Shown here: in pieces, positions 45,061-52,247 of the stretch | Layout: the number at the start of each line of letters is the position of its first letter | Position numbering within the stretch: the first letter of the stretch is position 1 | NCBI GenBank assembly: GCA_016784735.1 | Contig: JADHUC010000025.1 | Coordinates: forward strand, 1 to 54,677 | Length of the DNA stretch: 54,677 bases | Reading direction: 5' to 3' | Origin: Pirellulaceae bacterium | GTDB taxonomy: Bacteria > Planctomycetota > Planctomycetia > Pirellulales > Pirellulaceae | Translations under genes and position numbers: made by a program | The notes under the pieces: generated by a model | The model's database searches: none | The model's input: the letters and a program-made list of their open reading frames with translations, nothing else | What the model was told of the DNA's origin: nothing

Positions 45061-46479
45061 ATGTTTGTCGGCAGAGAGTGCGAAATGCAGCTCTTGCGCG
45101 AGTTCCATAAGCGACGCACGGCGGGACTGGCGGTGTGCCGCGGCCGGCGACGGATCGGCAAGAGCACGTTGATCGAGGAGTTCGGCCGAGGCGAGCGGTT
45201 TTACGAGTTCTACGGTCTTGCGCCGCGGGAAGGGATTGCCAACGAGCATCAGCTCAAGCATTTCGGCCAAATGGTGGGGACCGCGTTTGGGCTGCCCGCC
45301 TTGCGTTTCGACAATTGGCACGAAGCCCTTTCTACCCTGGCCGGTCTGACGGTCGAGGGGAAGGCGATCGTCCTGTTGGACGAAATCTCGTGGCTGGCGT
45401 CCAGGGACAAGGACTTTGCCGGAAAGCTCAAGGGCGTCTGGGATACGAAGTTCAAAAAAAACGATCGGCTGATCTTGATCCTGTGCGGTTCGGTCACCTC
45501 GTGGATCGACGACAACATCCTGAACGACAAAGGGTTCATGGGAAGGGTGTCGCTCACGATCACGCTGGACGAACTCTCGATGTACGACGCTAACAAGTTT
45601 TGGGAGGGCGCCGGACAGGTCTCGGCGGCGGAGAAACTGCGCATGCTGTGCGTGACCGGCGGCGTTCCCCGCTACCTGGAAGAGTTGCGTCCCGATCAGA
45701 CCGCCGAGCAGAACATCAAACGCATGTGCTTCTCCCCGGAAGGGCTGCTGTTCACGGAATTCGATATGATTTTCCGCGATATCTTTGCCTCGCGCTCGGC
45801 GACGTTCAAGCGGATTGTCGAGGCGCTGTCCGGCCCGCCGCTGGAACCGGGTGACTTATGCCGCGCCCTGGACGTTAAACCGACCGGCGGGCTTTCCGGG
45901 ATGCTCTCGATTCTGGCGGCATCCGGCATGGTGGCCAGGGATTTTGCCTGGGATACGTCCGGTAGGAAGACGGCGTTAAGCAAGTACCGCATCCGGGATA
46001 ACTACCTGCGTTTCTACTTGCGATACATTGACCGGCAAAAGGAAAAAATCGAACAGGGGCTTTTCCGCGATGCGCATCTGGAGAATCTCGTCAACTGGGA
46101 CGCCATCATGGGTTATCAGTTCGAGAACCTGATCCTCAACAATCTCGACGCGGTCATCCGCCGACTGGACATTCCGCCGGAGAGCATCATCAGCGCGGCG
46201 CCCTTCTTCCAGCGCAAGACCCGGCGGCACGACGCATGTCAGATTGATCTACTGATTCATACCCGGAACACACTGTACGTGTGCGAGATCAAGTTCCGCA
46301 AACGGATCGGCGCTGGTGTCATGGAAGAAGTAAAGCGGAAGATCGAAAAGCTCCCCGGCCGGAGCAAGTATTCGGTACGGCCCGTATTGATCTATGAAGG
46401 CGAACTAGCCCCCGCGGTCAATCGCTCCGATTTCTTCTGCCGGTTAATCTCCGCAGCCGAATTACTTAACCACCCTTGA
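45061..46479 (+). CDS. AAA ATPase with C-terminal PD-(D/E)XK-like domain (archaeal-type ATPase/DUF234)
   Basis: 472 residues from ATG 45061; GGAG lies 7 bases upstream. The ATP-binding part matches the archaeal-type ATPase family: VGRECEMQLLREF, Walker A in RGRRRIGKSTLI (about 27-38), Walker B in AIVLLDEISWLA (about 101-112), and a winged-helix-like middle (LCRALDVKPTGGLSGMLSIL; KYRIRDNYLRFYLRYI). The C-terminal domain has Asp396 in QIDLLIHTRN and Glu409-x-Lys411 in VCEIKFRK, spaced as in PD-(D/E)XK nucleases (the DUF234 region). Role unknown; members are scattered across bacteria and archaea. The promoter just upstream carries a palindrome and a small HTH gene follows 13 bases after the stop. 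Confidence 0.9.
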   Translation: MFVGRECEMQLLREFHKRRTAGLAVCRGRRRIGKSTLIEEFGRGERFYEFYGLAPREGIANEHQLKHFGQMVGTAFGLPALRFDNWHEALSTLAGLTVEGKAIVLLDEISWLASRDKDFAGKLKGVWDTKFKKNDRLILILCGSVTSWIDDNILNDKGFMGRVSLTITLDELSMYDANKFWEGAGQVSAAEKLRMLCVTGGVPRYLEELRPDQTAEQNIKRMCFSPEGLLFTEFDMIFRDIFASRSATFKRIVEALSGPPLEPGDLCRALDVKPTGGLSGMLSILAASGMVARDFAWDTSGRKTALSKYRIRDNYLRFYLRYIDRQKEKIEQGLFRDAHLENLVNWDAIMGYQFENLILNNLDAVIRRLDIPPESIISAAPFFQRKTRRHDACQIDLLIHTRNTLYVCEIKFRKRIGAGVMEEVKRKIEKLPGRSKYSVRPVLIYEGELAPAVNRSDFFCRLISAAELLNHP

Positions 46480-46491
46480 GAAAACCCGGCC

Positions 46492-46821
46492 TTGGACGTG
46501 GCCCAGTGCCGGGCCTGTGGCGAACTCGTCTTCGACGATCGCGCGGATGAACAGGTCAGCGATGTATTGCGAAGCCATTTGAGTCTGCTGACTCCCGGTC
46601 CGATTCGCCAAGCCTTGCGGACGTTGGGGATGCAGCAGAAGACCCTGGCAGCCTCCTTGGGGATCGCCGAAGCGACGCTGTCACGCTGGCTGAGCGGCGG
46701 CCTGATTCAGTCCCGGGCGATGGATAATCTGCTGCGCGTCTGTTTCGGCATCCCCGCCGTCCGGGAAGTGCTGACCGGGGCGAAGAGCGTCTCCGATCTT
46801 GGAGTGTCCGCCGAGACTTGA
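46492..46821 (+). CDS. HTH protein, N-terminally truncated MqsA/YgiT-type regulator
   Basis: 109 residues. Family members usually start with a zinc finger of two CxxC pairs; here only the second survives (CRACGELVFDDRADEQ), then VSDVLRSHLSLLTPGPIRQA and an XRE-type helix-turn-helix (MQQKTLAASLGIAEATLSRW, LSGGLIQSRAMDNLL). No ATG exists: the candidate start is TTG 46492 and the frame closes at a TGA 13 bases upstream, so the first ~40 residues of a normal protein are missing. The end, LRVCFGIPAVREVLTGAKS, is standard. It lies 12 bases after the ATPase stop and may be read by coupled translation. In its full form the family acts as antitoxin or DNA-binding repressor. It could instead be an eroded gene. 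Confidence 0.6.
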   Translation: MDVAQCRACGELVFDDRADEQVSDVLRSHLSLLTPGPIRQALRTLGMQQKTLAASLGIAEATLSRWLSGGLIQSRAMDNLLRVCFGIPAVREVLTGAKSVSDLGVSAET

Positions 46822-46904
46822 CCGCGAAATCAGGGAAGGCGTAATCAGGCGCCCAATGTCTCGGAGTAGCGGTCAGCGTTGGTCGAACCTCTCGAGCCGG
46901 CCGC

Positions 46905-49511
46905 TCATGCCCCGTCCTCCACCCGATACAACGCTACCTCGTCCCAATACACTTTCCCGCCTTCGCGGAAACCGTCTGCGATTGGGATCATTAGAGCGTG
47001 GGTGACTTCTTTGCCTTTGATCTCCGCCTCGATCTTGCCGCCAGCGACGATCAGGGTCCATTTGCCAGGGGGTGGGGTGATCTTGGTGCTCAGGCCGGGG
47101 AGGTTTTGGCCATCGGCGCCGCGTGGGGTGACGGCTAGCTCACAAGTGCCTTTGCATTCGGTGCCTTCAGGCATGTCGACGTAGACCCATGCGAAGGCGC
47201 AGTACTTGCCGGGCGGGAGCGGTTTGATGACGTTGACCGGACCGCCGCGGTACATGCTGTCGCACAGCAGACTGCGCTCGCCATCGTGCGTGCGGTCGGT
47301 ACTGCGGAGCATCCTGCCCACGCCTTTCTTGGTGACAGGATCGGGCTTGACCCAGTAGGACCAGTCGGCGCACAGGCTGCCCTTGCCCTCTTCGAAGGAA
47401 TGATTCTTGGAGATCGGCGTGATGTTGCCGTCGACGATGGCGAGCATGAGACCCGCCTGGTCGCGGACGTGCTCGGACTCCGAGCTATGGGCGAGTTCGG
47501 CCACGCGCTGACGGACGGACGTGTTGCCTTTGGCGACCCAGTCCATGACCGCCCACATGCCGTTGCCGCCCCATGTCTCGCCGGACAATGCGCCGAAGCG
47601 CTCGATGTTCAGCGGATTCACGAGCACGGGGTCCTTGGGGTAAACCTCCAATGCCAGACGACGCCGCTTCCGGGCCATTCGCATGGCCGTCTGCGCGTTG
47701 TTGAGTGCGGCCAGAGCTTGGGTTTCCGTCTCGATCACCGGCGGCAGCCTGCGATCGGCCAGGTAGGCCAACGCCGAGGCTTCGTAGTACTGGAACGCCT
47801 TCTCCAGCAGCTTGGCTCGCGCGCGCTGCTTATCGGTTTGGCACTTGTCGATGCATGTGTCCAGCAGACGTCGGCTCTCGACAATGTCTTCCTCTTTCAC
47901 ATCGGACAAGTACCCGGGATGGCCGAAGTTCAGATACTGCCCGCCCGTCGAGAACCACGCCGAGTCGAGGATGTCCTTCGTCCAGAACCGTTCCCAGATC
48001 GCGTAGTATTCGGCTAAGTACGGCGCCGCTTCGGGGCCGACGCACCGCTCGTACCATTCCCGCAGCAATGCGTCCACATCCGCCTGCGGGTTCCACCATA
48101 GCTTCAGGAAGACGTACGGCTTCGGTCCCTCGCCCCAGTTGGGATAGATCTCGGCATAACACGCGCGCACACCGTGGGCGTTTCCGTACCGGACGTACTC
48201 CTGAGTCTGATGGAAGTAAACCCGTGGCAGGCAATAGGGCGTACCGTAGATGTAGTCGTACCAGCCGAGCGACGGGCTGGCCTTCTCCCAAGCCTCGGTC
48301 GCCGCGTGGCCGGCGGCTTCGACCTCGGGGTGGATCCACTTCATGCGGTCGTAGGTCATGTAGGGGATCAGCCGCTCGTGCACCTTCACGTTCTTCGGTG
48401 GCGAGGCGACCTCGCTGTATGCCAGGCACCCGAACCACTTGCCGGGATGCTTCTTTAGCACGCCCTCGATGACCTGGTTGCACCAGCCGTAGTACAAATC
48501 GGAGTAGTCGGCGCGTCCCAGGAAGTTAGGCTCCTCGGGAACGCGCTTCAGGCAGTCCGGGCAGCGACAGTGACCGCTGCTGTCGTTTACGCCCAGCGAG
48601 AAGGACGGCGCGTCGGGGTGGTTGTCAAAGTAGCGAGTGATGTTCTTGACGGCCTCCTCGACGGTGCCCTCGGCACTGAAGCACGGCTGCCAGCCATGGG
48701 TGTTGTTGGTCGGAGGCAGGAAGCGCGTCTTGCCGTCCTTCATGGGGAAGAAGTCGGGATGCGTCTTGGTGTACGACTCCGGCGGGAACACGTGCAGCAG
48801 GTAGTGGTGGAAACTCACCCGGCCGTGCATCCGGTTGCGGCGCGCCCACTTGGTCTGCCAGCCGCCGCTCAATCCGCTGAACAGCCGTGAGAAGATAGCT
48901 GGCTCCTGGCGAACCTGCCCCACGGGGACCTCGATCGACGCACGCGCCGGCACGTCGTCCCCATCGGGTCCCGGCAACAGCCAGCGGACGCCTACGTAGC
49001 GCTCGAGGAATTCGCACACGCCGAACTCGGTGCCGTACGGCGTGGGTCCGGCGATGATCACCTGCGACGGGTCCACGCCGTGGATCACGAATCCGTCGTC
49101 GTCCAGTTGGTCCAGCTCCGGGTGGAGCCGGTCGACGTGTTCCGAGCGGCCCACGTGAATCGCCACCGGCTGCTTTGCCGGCTCGGGCACCGGCCCCTTC
49201 ACGATCGACAATTCAGCCCCGGAGGACTGCTTGACGTACTGGACCAGCAGCCGGGCGGCCGCTTCGGTTTGCCCGTCCGCATCGGCCGGCAGCACGACCG
49301 TCGCCCGCGGCTGGCCGTCCAGGACAATCCGAATCGGCTCGGCCGACCAAGCGGTGGTGCCGAATGCCAAGACGACGACCCCAAGACACAGTGCGAGCGG
49401 CAGATTCAATGGTCTCTCCCATGCCCCGCGCAACGGGCATCGCGGGGGAGAGGGTAGGGCGAGAGGGTAACTTCTTATCTGCCGATCGGCTAGTACCTCG
49501 TGCACCTTCAT
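46905..49511 (-). CDS. Exported DUF4838-type protein (glycoside-hydrolase-like)
   Basis: 868 residues from ATG 49511, preceded by a strong GGAGGAGGAAG. The signal peptide hydrophobic core (LNLPLALCLGVVVLAFGTTA) is preceded by an unusual stretch (residues 14-33) encoded by a hairpin repeat. Then a GH67-like N-terminal domain (RIVLDGQPRATVVLPADADG) and, around residue 300, FSLGVNDSSGHCRCPDCLKR, the cysteine motif of DUF4838 proteins. The middle is TIM-barrel-like (GWYDYIYGTPYCLPRVYFHQ; YPNWGEGPKPYVFLKLWWNP), followed by helices and a C-terminal beta-sandwich (GGPVNVIKPLPPGKYCAFAW; KVYWDEVALYRVEDG). Probable role: cleavage or binding of an extracellular polysaccharide. It is convergent with the truncated HTH gene. 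Confidence 0.82.
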   Translation of the reverse strand: MKVHEVLADRQIRSYPLALPSPPRCPLRGAWERPLNLPLALCLGVVVLAFGTTAWSAEPIRIVLDGQPRATVVLPADADGQTEAAARLLVQYVKQSSGAELSIVKGPVPEPAKQPVAIHVGRSEHVDRLHPELDQLDDDGFVIHGVDPSQVIIAGPTPYGTEFGVCEFLERYVGVRWLLPGPDGDDVPARASIEVPVGQVRQEPAIFSRLFSGLSGGWQTKWARRNRMHGRVSFHHYLLHVFPPESYTKTHPDFFPMKDGKTRFLPPTNNTHGWQPCFSAEGTVEEAVKNITRYFDNHPDAPSFSLGVNDSSGHCRCPDCLKRVPEEPNFLGRADYSDLYYGWCNQVIEGVLKKHPGKWFGCLAYSEVASPPKNVKVHERLIPYMTYDRMKWIHPEVEAAGHAATEAWEKASPSLGWYDYIYGTPYCLPRVYFHQTQEYVRYGNAHGVRACYAEIYPNWGEGPKPYVFLKLWWNPQADVDALLREWYERCVGPEAAPYLAEYYAIWERFWTKDILDSAWFSTGGQYLNFGHPGYLSDVKEEDIVESRRLLDTCIDKCQTDKQRARAKLLEKAFQYYEASALAYLADRRLPPVIETETQALAALNNAQTAMRMARKRRRLALEVYPKDPVLVNPLNIERFGALSGETWGGNGMWAVMDWVAKGNTSVRQRVAELAHSSESEHVRDQAGLMLAIVDGNITPISKNHSFEEGKGSLCADWSYWVKPDPVTKKGVGRMLRSTDRTHDGERSLLCDSMYRGGPVNVIKPLPPGKYCAFAWVYVDMPEGTECKGTCELAVTPRGADGQNLPGLSTKITPPPGKWTLIVAGGKIEAEIKGKEVTHALMIPIADGFREGGKVYWDEVALYRVEDGA
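49414..49452. repeat. Hairpin repeat encoding the N-terminal segment of the DUF4838 protein
   Basis: CTCTCCCATGCCCCGCGCAA and the following GGGCATCGCGGGGGAGAG form an imperfect hairpin inside codons 20-33. The translation (LPSPPRCPLRGAWERP) is the usual low-complexity product of this kind of repeat in planctomycete genomes. Confidence 0.65.
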
Positions 49512-49775
49512 GGTCTTCCTCCTCCATCACCAGCGGTGGTCTTTCCACAGCGGACTTCTTGCTTGACGAACAGAACGGCTGAACGACAACATCGTACAAT
49601 GGCCGAACGCGCGGTTCAAACTGACATGCTCGATGAAGTGCGTCTCCGCTGCATCCGCTTGGAGCGATCGTGGACAGTCCACAAAATGCGAGGCGTCCGT
49701 ACGCTTGCCATGACACCACGCGGCGGTATAGCATAGTGCCACGACTGGCAACTAATTCTTGGGGGAGTTAATACG

Positions 49776-50618
49776 ATGATCGAACTTGGTTTGCACACGG
49801 ACAATTGGCGTACGCTCAGCGGCAGTTTCGAAATGGCCTGCGAATCGGCGGTCAAGTATGGGCTGGAACACGTCGAATTCTCGGCGATCCATGGCCAGTA
49901 CTTCATCACAGCGATGGGTTACGATCCGTCGATCTCGCTGCAATCGAACCCGCGAGCTCTGCGTCGATACCTGGAATCGAAAGGCCTGAAGGTCTCCCAA
50001 ATGGATGGTTCCTTCCCGATGATGGGGCCCGAAGGTTCATCTTTTGGCGTCCAATACGCGCAGCAGACGATTCGCTATGCGGCCGAGTTGGACTGTCCTA
50101 TGGTCGACACGGTGGACGGTGCGTTGGAAATCCCCGGCATGACGAAGGACGATGTGTTTCGCATCACGTGCGACAACTACCGCCAGATCCTGCCGTGGGC
50201 CGAAGACTACAACGTGATTGTCAACGTCGAACCGCACGGGCCGTACACCTCGGACGGCGATTTCATGGAACGGTTGTTCGAGTACTTCGAATCGGAGTAT
50301 CTGCGATTCAACATGGACACGGGCAATTCATTCATCGCTGGGTTGGATCCCGTCGAGTACATCAAACGCTTCCGCAAGTACTTGACTCACGCTCACATCA
50401 AAGACGTAAGCGAAGGTCTCGCGTCCGCCCTGCGCGGAGAGGAGACGGGGATCGCCGTAAGCGAAGTACCGGTTGGCGGGGGAGTGAACGCCGACAACAT
50501 CAAGAAGTGCATCGAATTCCTCAAGGAAACTGATTGGAGCGGAGGCGTGTCGATCGAATGCTACGGCAGCGACGAGAACACGCGAGCCAGCGTCGAGTTC
50601 ATGCGTTCGATTATCTGA
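49776..50618 (+). CDS. Sugar phosphate isomerase/epimerase (xylose isomerase-like TIM barrel)
   Basis: 280 residues, cytoplasmic, no signal peptide. ATG 49776 follows GGGGGAG. Metal-ligand positions are readable as Glu152 (VNVEPHG), Asp181 (FNMDTGN), His207 (LTHAHIKD) and Glu261 (VSIECYG), the pattern of the family; the reaction is likely isomerisation or epimerisation of a sugar or polyol derivative. Ten bases separate its stop from the next ATG, so it forms an operon with the saccharopine-dehydrogenase-like gene. It is a second member of the family in the window; the first (6355-7341) is exported and this one is not, suggesting different steps or compartments. Confidence 0.92.
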   Translation: MIELGLHTDNWRTLSGSFEMACESAVKYGLEHVEFSAIHGQYFITAMGYDPSISLQSNPRALRRYLESKGLKVSQMDGSFPMMGPEGSSFGVQYAQQTIRYAAELDCPMVDTVDGALEIPGMTKDDVFRITCDNYRQILPWAEDYNVIVNVEPHGPYTSDGDFMERLFEYFESEYLRFNMDTGNSFIAGLDPVEYIKRFRKYLTHAHIKDVSEGLASALRGEETGIAVSEVPVGGGVNADNIKKCIEFLKETDWSGGVSIECYGSDENTRASVEFMRSII

Positions 50619-50627
50619 GAGCGTATC

Positions 50628-51701
50628 ATGGCCGATTCGCCTGGATGGATGCTTTATGGTGCCAACGGCTTCACGGGGCGGTTGATCACGGCAGAGTCCG
50701 TTGGCCGAGGCATGAAACCCATTTTGGCGGGGCGCAGTGCCGACAAGATCGAGCGGCTCGGCCAAGATGCCGACTGTCCGTGCCGCGTGTTTTCGCTGAC
50801 CTCCGTAGACGAAGTGGTCAAGCATTTGGACGGGGTTTCCGCGGTGCTGCATTGCGCGGGCCCGTTTTCGCAAACGGCACGGCCCATGATGGAGGCGTGT
50901 ATCGCTCGCGGAGTCCACTATCTGGACATCACGGGCGAAATCGACGTGATTGAATGGGCCAGCCAGCAAAGTGACCGGGCACGCACGGCAGGCGTAACGT
51001 TGCTGCCGGCCGTCGGGATGGATGTTGTACCCAGCGATTGCCTGGCCGCACTGCTGAGCGAATCGTTGCCGAACGCCGTGCGACTGGAACTAGCTTTCAG
51101 CGGCGAGTTATCCGTGAGCCCGGGCACGGCGAAAACGATCTGGCAAGACATTCACCGTGGAGGTCAGGTCCGCCAGGACGGCCAGATCGTTCGTGTACCG
51201 GCGGGCTGGAAAACCCTGGAGGTTCCTTTCTCGCGCAAATCTCGCTTGGCGATGACGATTCCCTGGGGAGACGTTGCGTCCGCTTACCACACGACGGGCA
51301 TTCCGAATATCGAGGTGTACGCCGCCCTGTCGCGCAAACAGATAACGCAGACGCGGCGCTTCCGCTGGCTGGTTGCGATGGCCGGTCTAACGCCAGTGCA
51401 GTGGATGGGACGTCGATGGATTGACCGACGGGTGAGTGGGCCGGACGAGCGGGAACTACTCCATGGGCGCACCGAATTCTGGGGCCGAGTCACCGATGGC
51501 GACGGCCGGACGGCCGAAGCGACTTTGGAGACTCCGAATGGCTACACGCTGACGGTTCAGACCTCGCTGGCAGTTCTCAAACAAGTGCTCGAAGGCCATG
51601 TCGCTCCCGGCTTTTTCACGCCAGCCAGGGCTTTCGGCGGTGACTTCATACGCCAGTTGAGCGACGTCACGTTTCAGTGGATTGACCGCCCAGGGAGCTG
51701 A
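50628..51701 (+). CDS. Saccharopine dehydrogenase-family NAD(P)-binding protein
   Basis: 357 residues. An N-terminal Rossmann motif (WMLYGANGFTGRLITAES) followed by PILAGRSADKIERLGQDADC and VSAVLHCAGPFSQTARPMME is typical of the saccharopine-dehydrogenase/trans-acting enoyl-reductase group. HYLDITGEIDVIEWASQQS and VTLLPAVGMDVVPSDCLAAL continue the fold. The C-terminus (EGHVAPGFFTPARAFGGDFI) is standard for these proteins. It is a cytoplasmic or membrane-associated reductase of unknown substrate, co-transcribed with the isomerase upstream. Nothing in the sequence distinguishes lysine metabolism from a lipid or sugar reductase role, and the sugar context favours the latter only weakly. Confidence 0.9.
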   Translation: MADSPGWMLYGANGFTGRLITAESVGRGMKPILAGRSADKIERLGQDADCPCRVFSLTSVDEVVKHLDGVSAVLHCAGPFSQTARPMMEACIARGVHYLDITGEIDVIEWASQQSDRARTAGVTLLPAVGMDVVPSDCLAALLSESLPNAVRLELAFSGELSVSPGTAKTIWQDIHRGGQVRQDGQIVRVPAGWKTLEVPFSRKSRLAMTIPWGDVASAYHTTGIPNIEVYAALSRKQITQTRRFRWLVAMAGLTPVQWMGRRWIDRRVSGPDERELLHGRTEFWGRVTDGDGRTAEATLETPNGYTLTVQTSLAVLKQVLEGHVAPGFFTPARAFGGDFIRQLSDVTFQWIDRPGS

Positions 51702-51714
51702 AGCGTTTGCCCGG

Positions 51715-51810
51715 TAGGTCCCGTCTGCCGGACGGGACCTGATTTGGCGCCGAGCAAAGCACACCCGCGCCGACCAATGCCCACAGGTCCCGTCCGGCAG
51801 CCGGGACCTA
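51715..51810. repeat. Inverted-repeat pair (27-bp arms)
   Basis: TAGGTCCCGTCTGCCGGACG... (51715-51741) is repeated in reverse complement at 51784-51810, 26 of 27 positions, across 42 bases. The first arm also folds on itself (AGGTCCCGTC / GACGGGACCT). The end of this sequence (GCCGGACGGGACCTGA) recurs exactly as the last 16 bases of the kinase gene at 38583-38598. Confidence 0.8.
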
Positions 51811-51959
51811 CTGACCCACGAGCGGTACTGCCCGCACAGCACGGTTTGCCTGACCGTTACAGTTTAGCCCGCCTAATGCTCACTACCGATACAATCGTTC
51901 AAACCGGTGATATGCGTCTAATGCATACAAACGGCCGGGGTCGAAGAACGTGATATCGT

Positions 51960-52160
51960 GCGTTGGTGGTCGGCCGCTTCCGAGGAAGGGTCGACGAACA
52001 GGGAACTCCGGTGAGATTCCGGGACGGCCCCGCCGCTGTAACCGAGTGCTAGGAAGGCTGCTCCTTCTCTTGGGTCATTGTCGCTCCGGGCTACAAGGCT
52101 GCGCGACGAGAAGGCCGAGCGAGCCCTAACTCGGAAGTCAGAAGACCTACCAATGCCTGG
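51960..52160 (+). promoter_or_regulatory. Cobalamin (B12) riboswitch
   Basis: The conserved core elements are present in order: GAACAGGGAACTCCGGTGAG (about 51996), CCGGGACGGCCCCGCCGCTG then TAA (about 52019-52041), and the hallmark GGAAGTCAGAAGACCTACC (about 52133-52151). It lies 90-290 bases upstream of a BtuB-like receptor. B12 binding to this RNA class normally reduces expression of the downstream gene. No obvious terminator follows, so control may act on translation; the GGAGG ribosome binding site is at about 52233-52237. Confidence 0.93.
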
Positions 52161-52247
52161 CCGGCGGCAGATGGCGAGGGACGGAGCCGCAGCATCACGG
52201 GTACCGTGAGTGGACCCGTGCCATTTCGTCATGGAGGACGTCTAACC

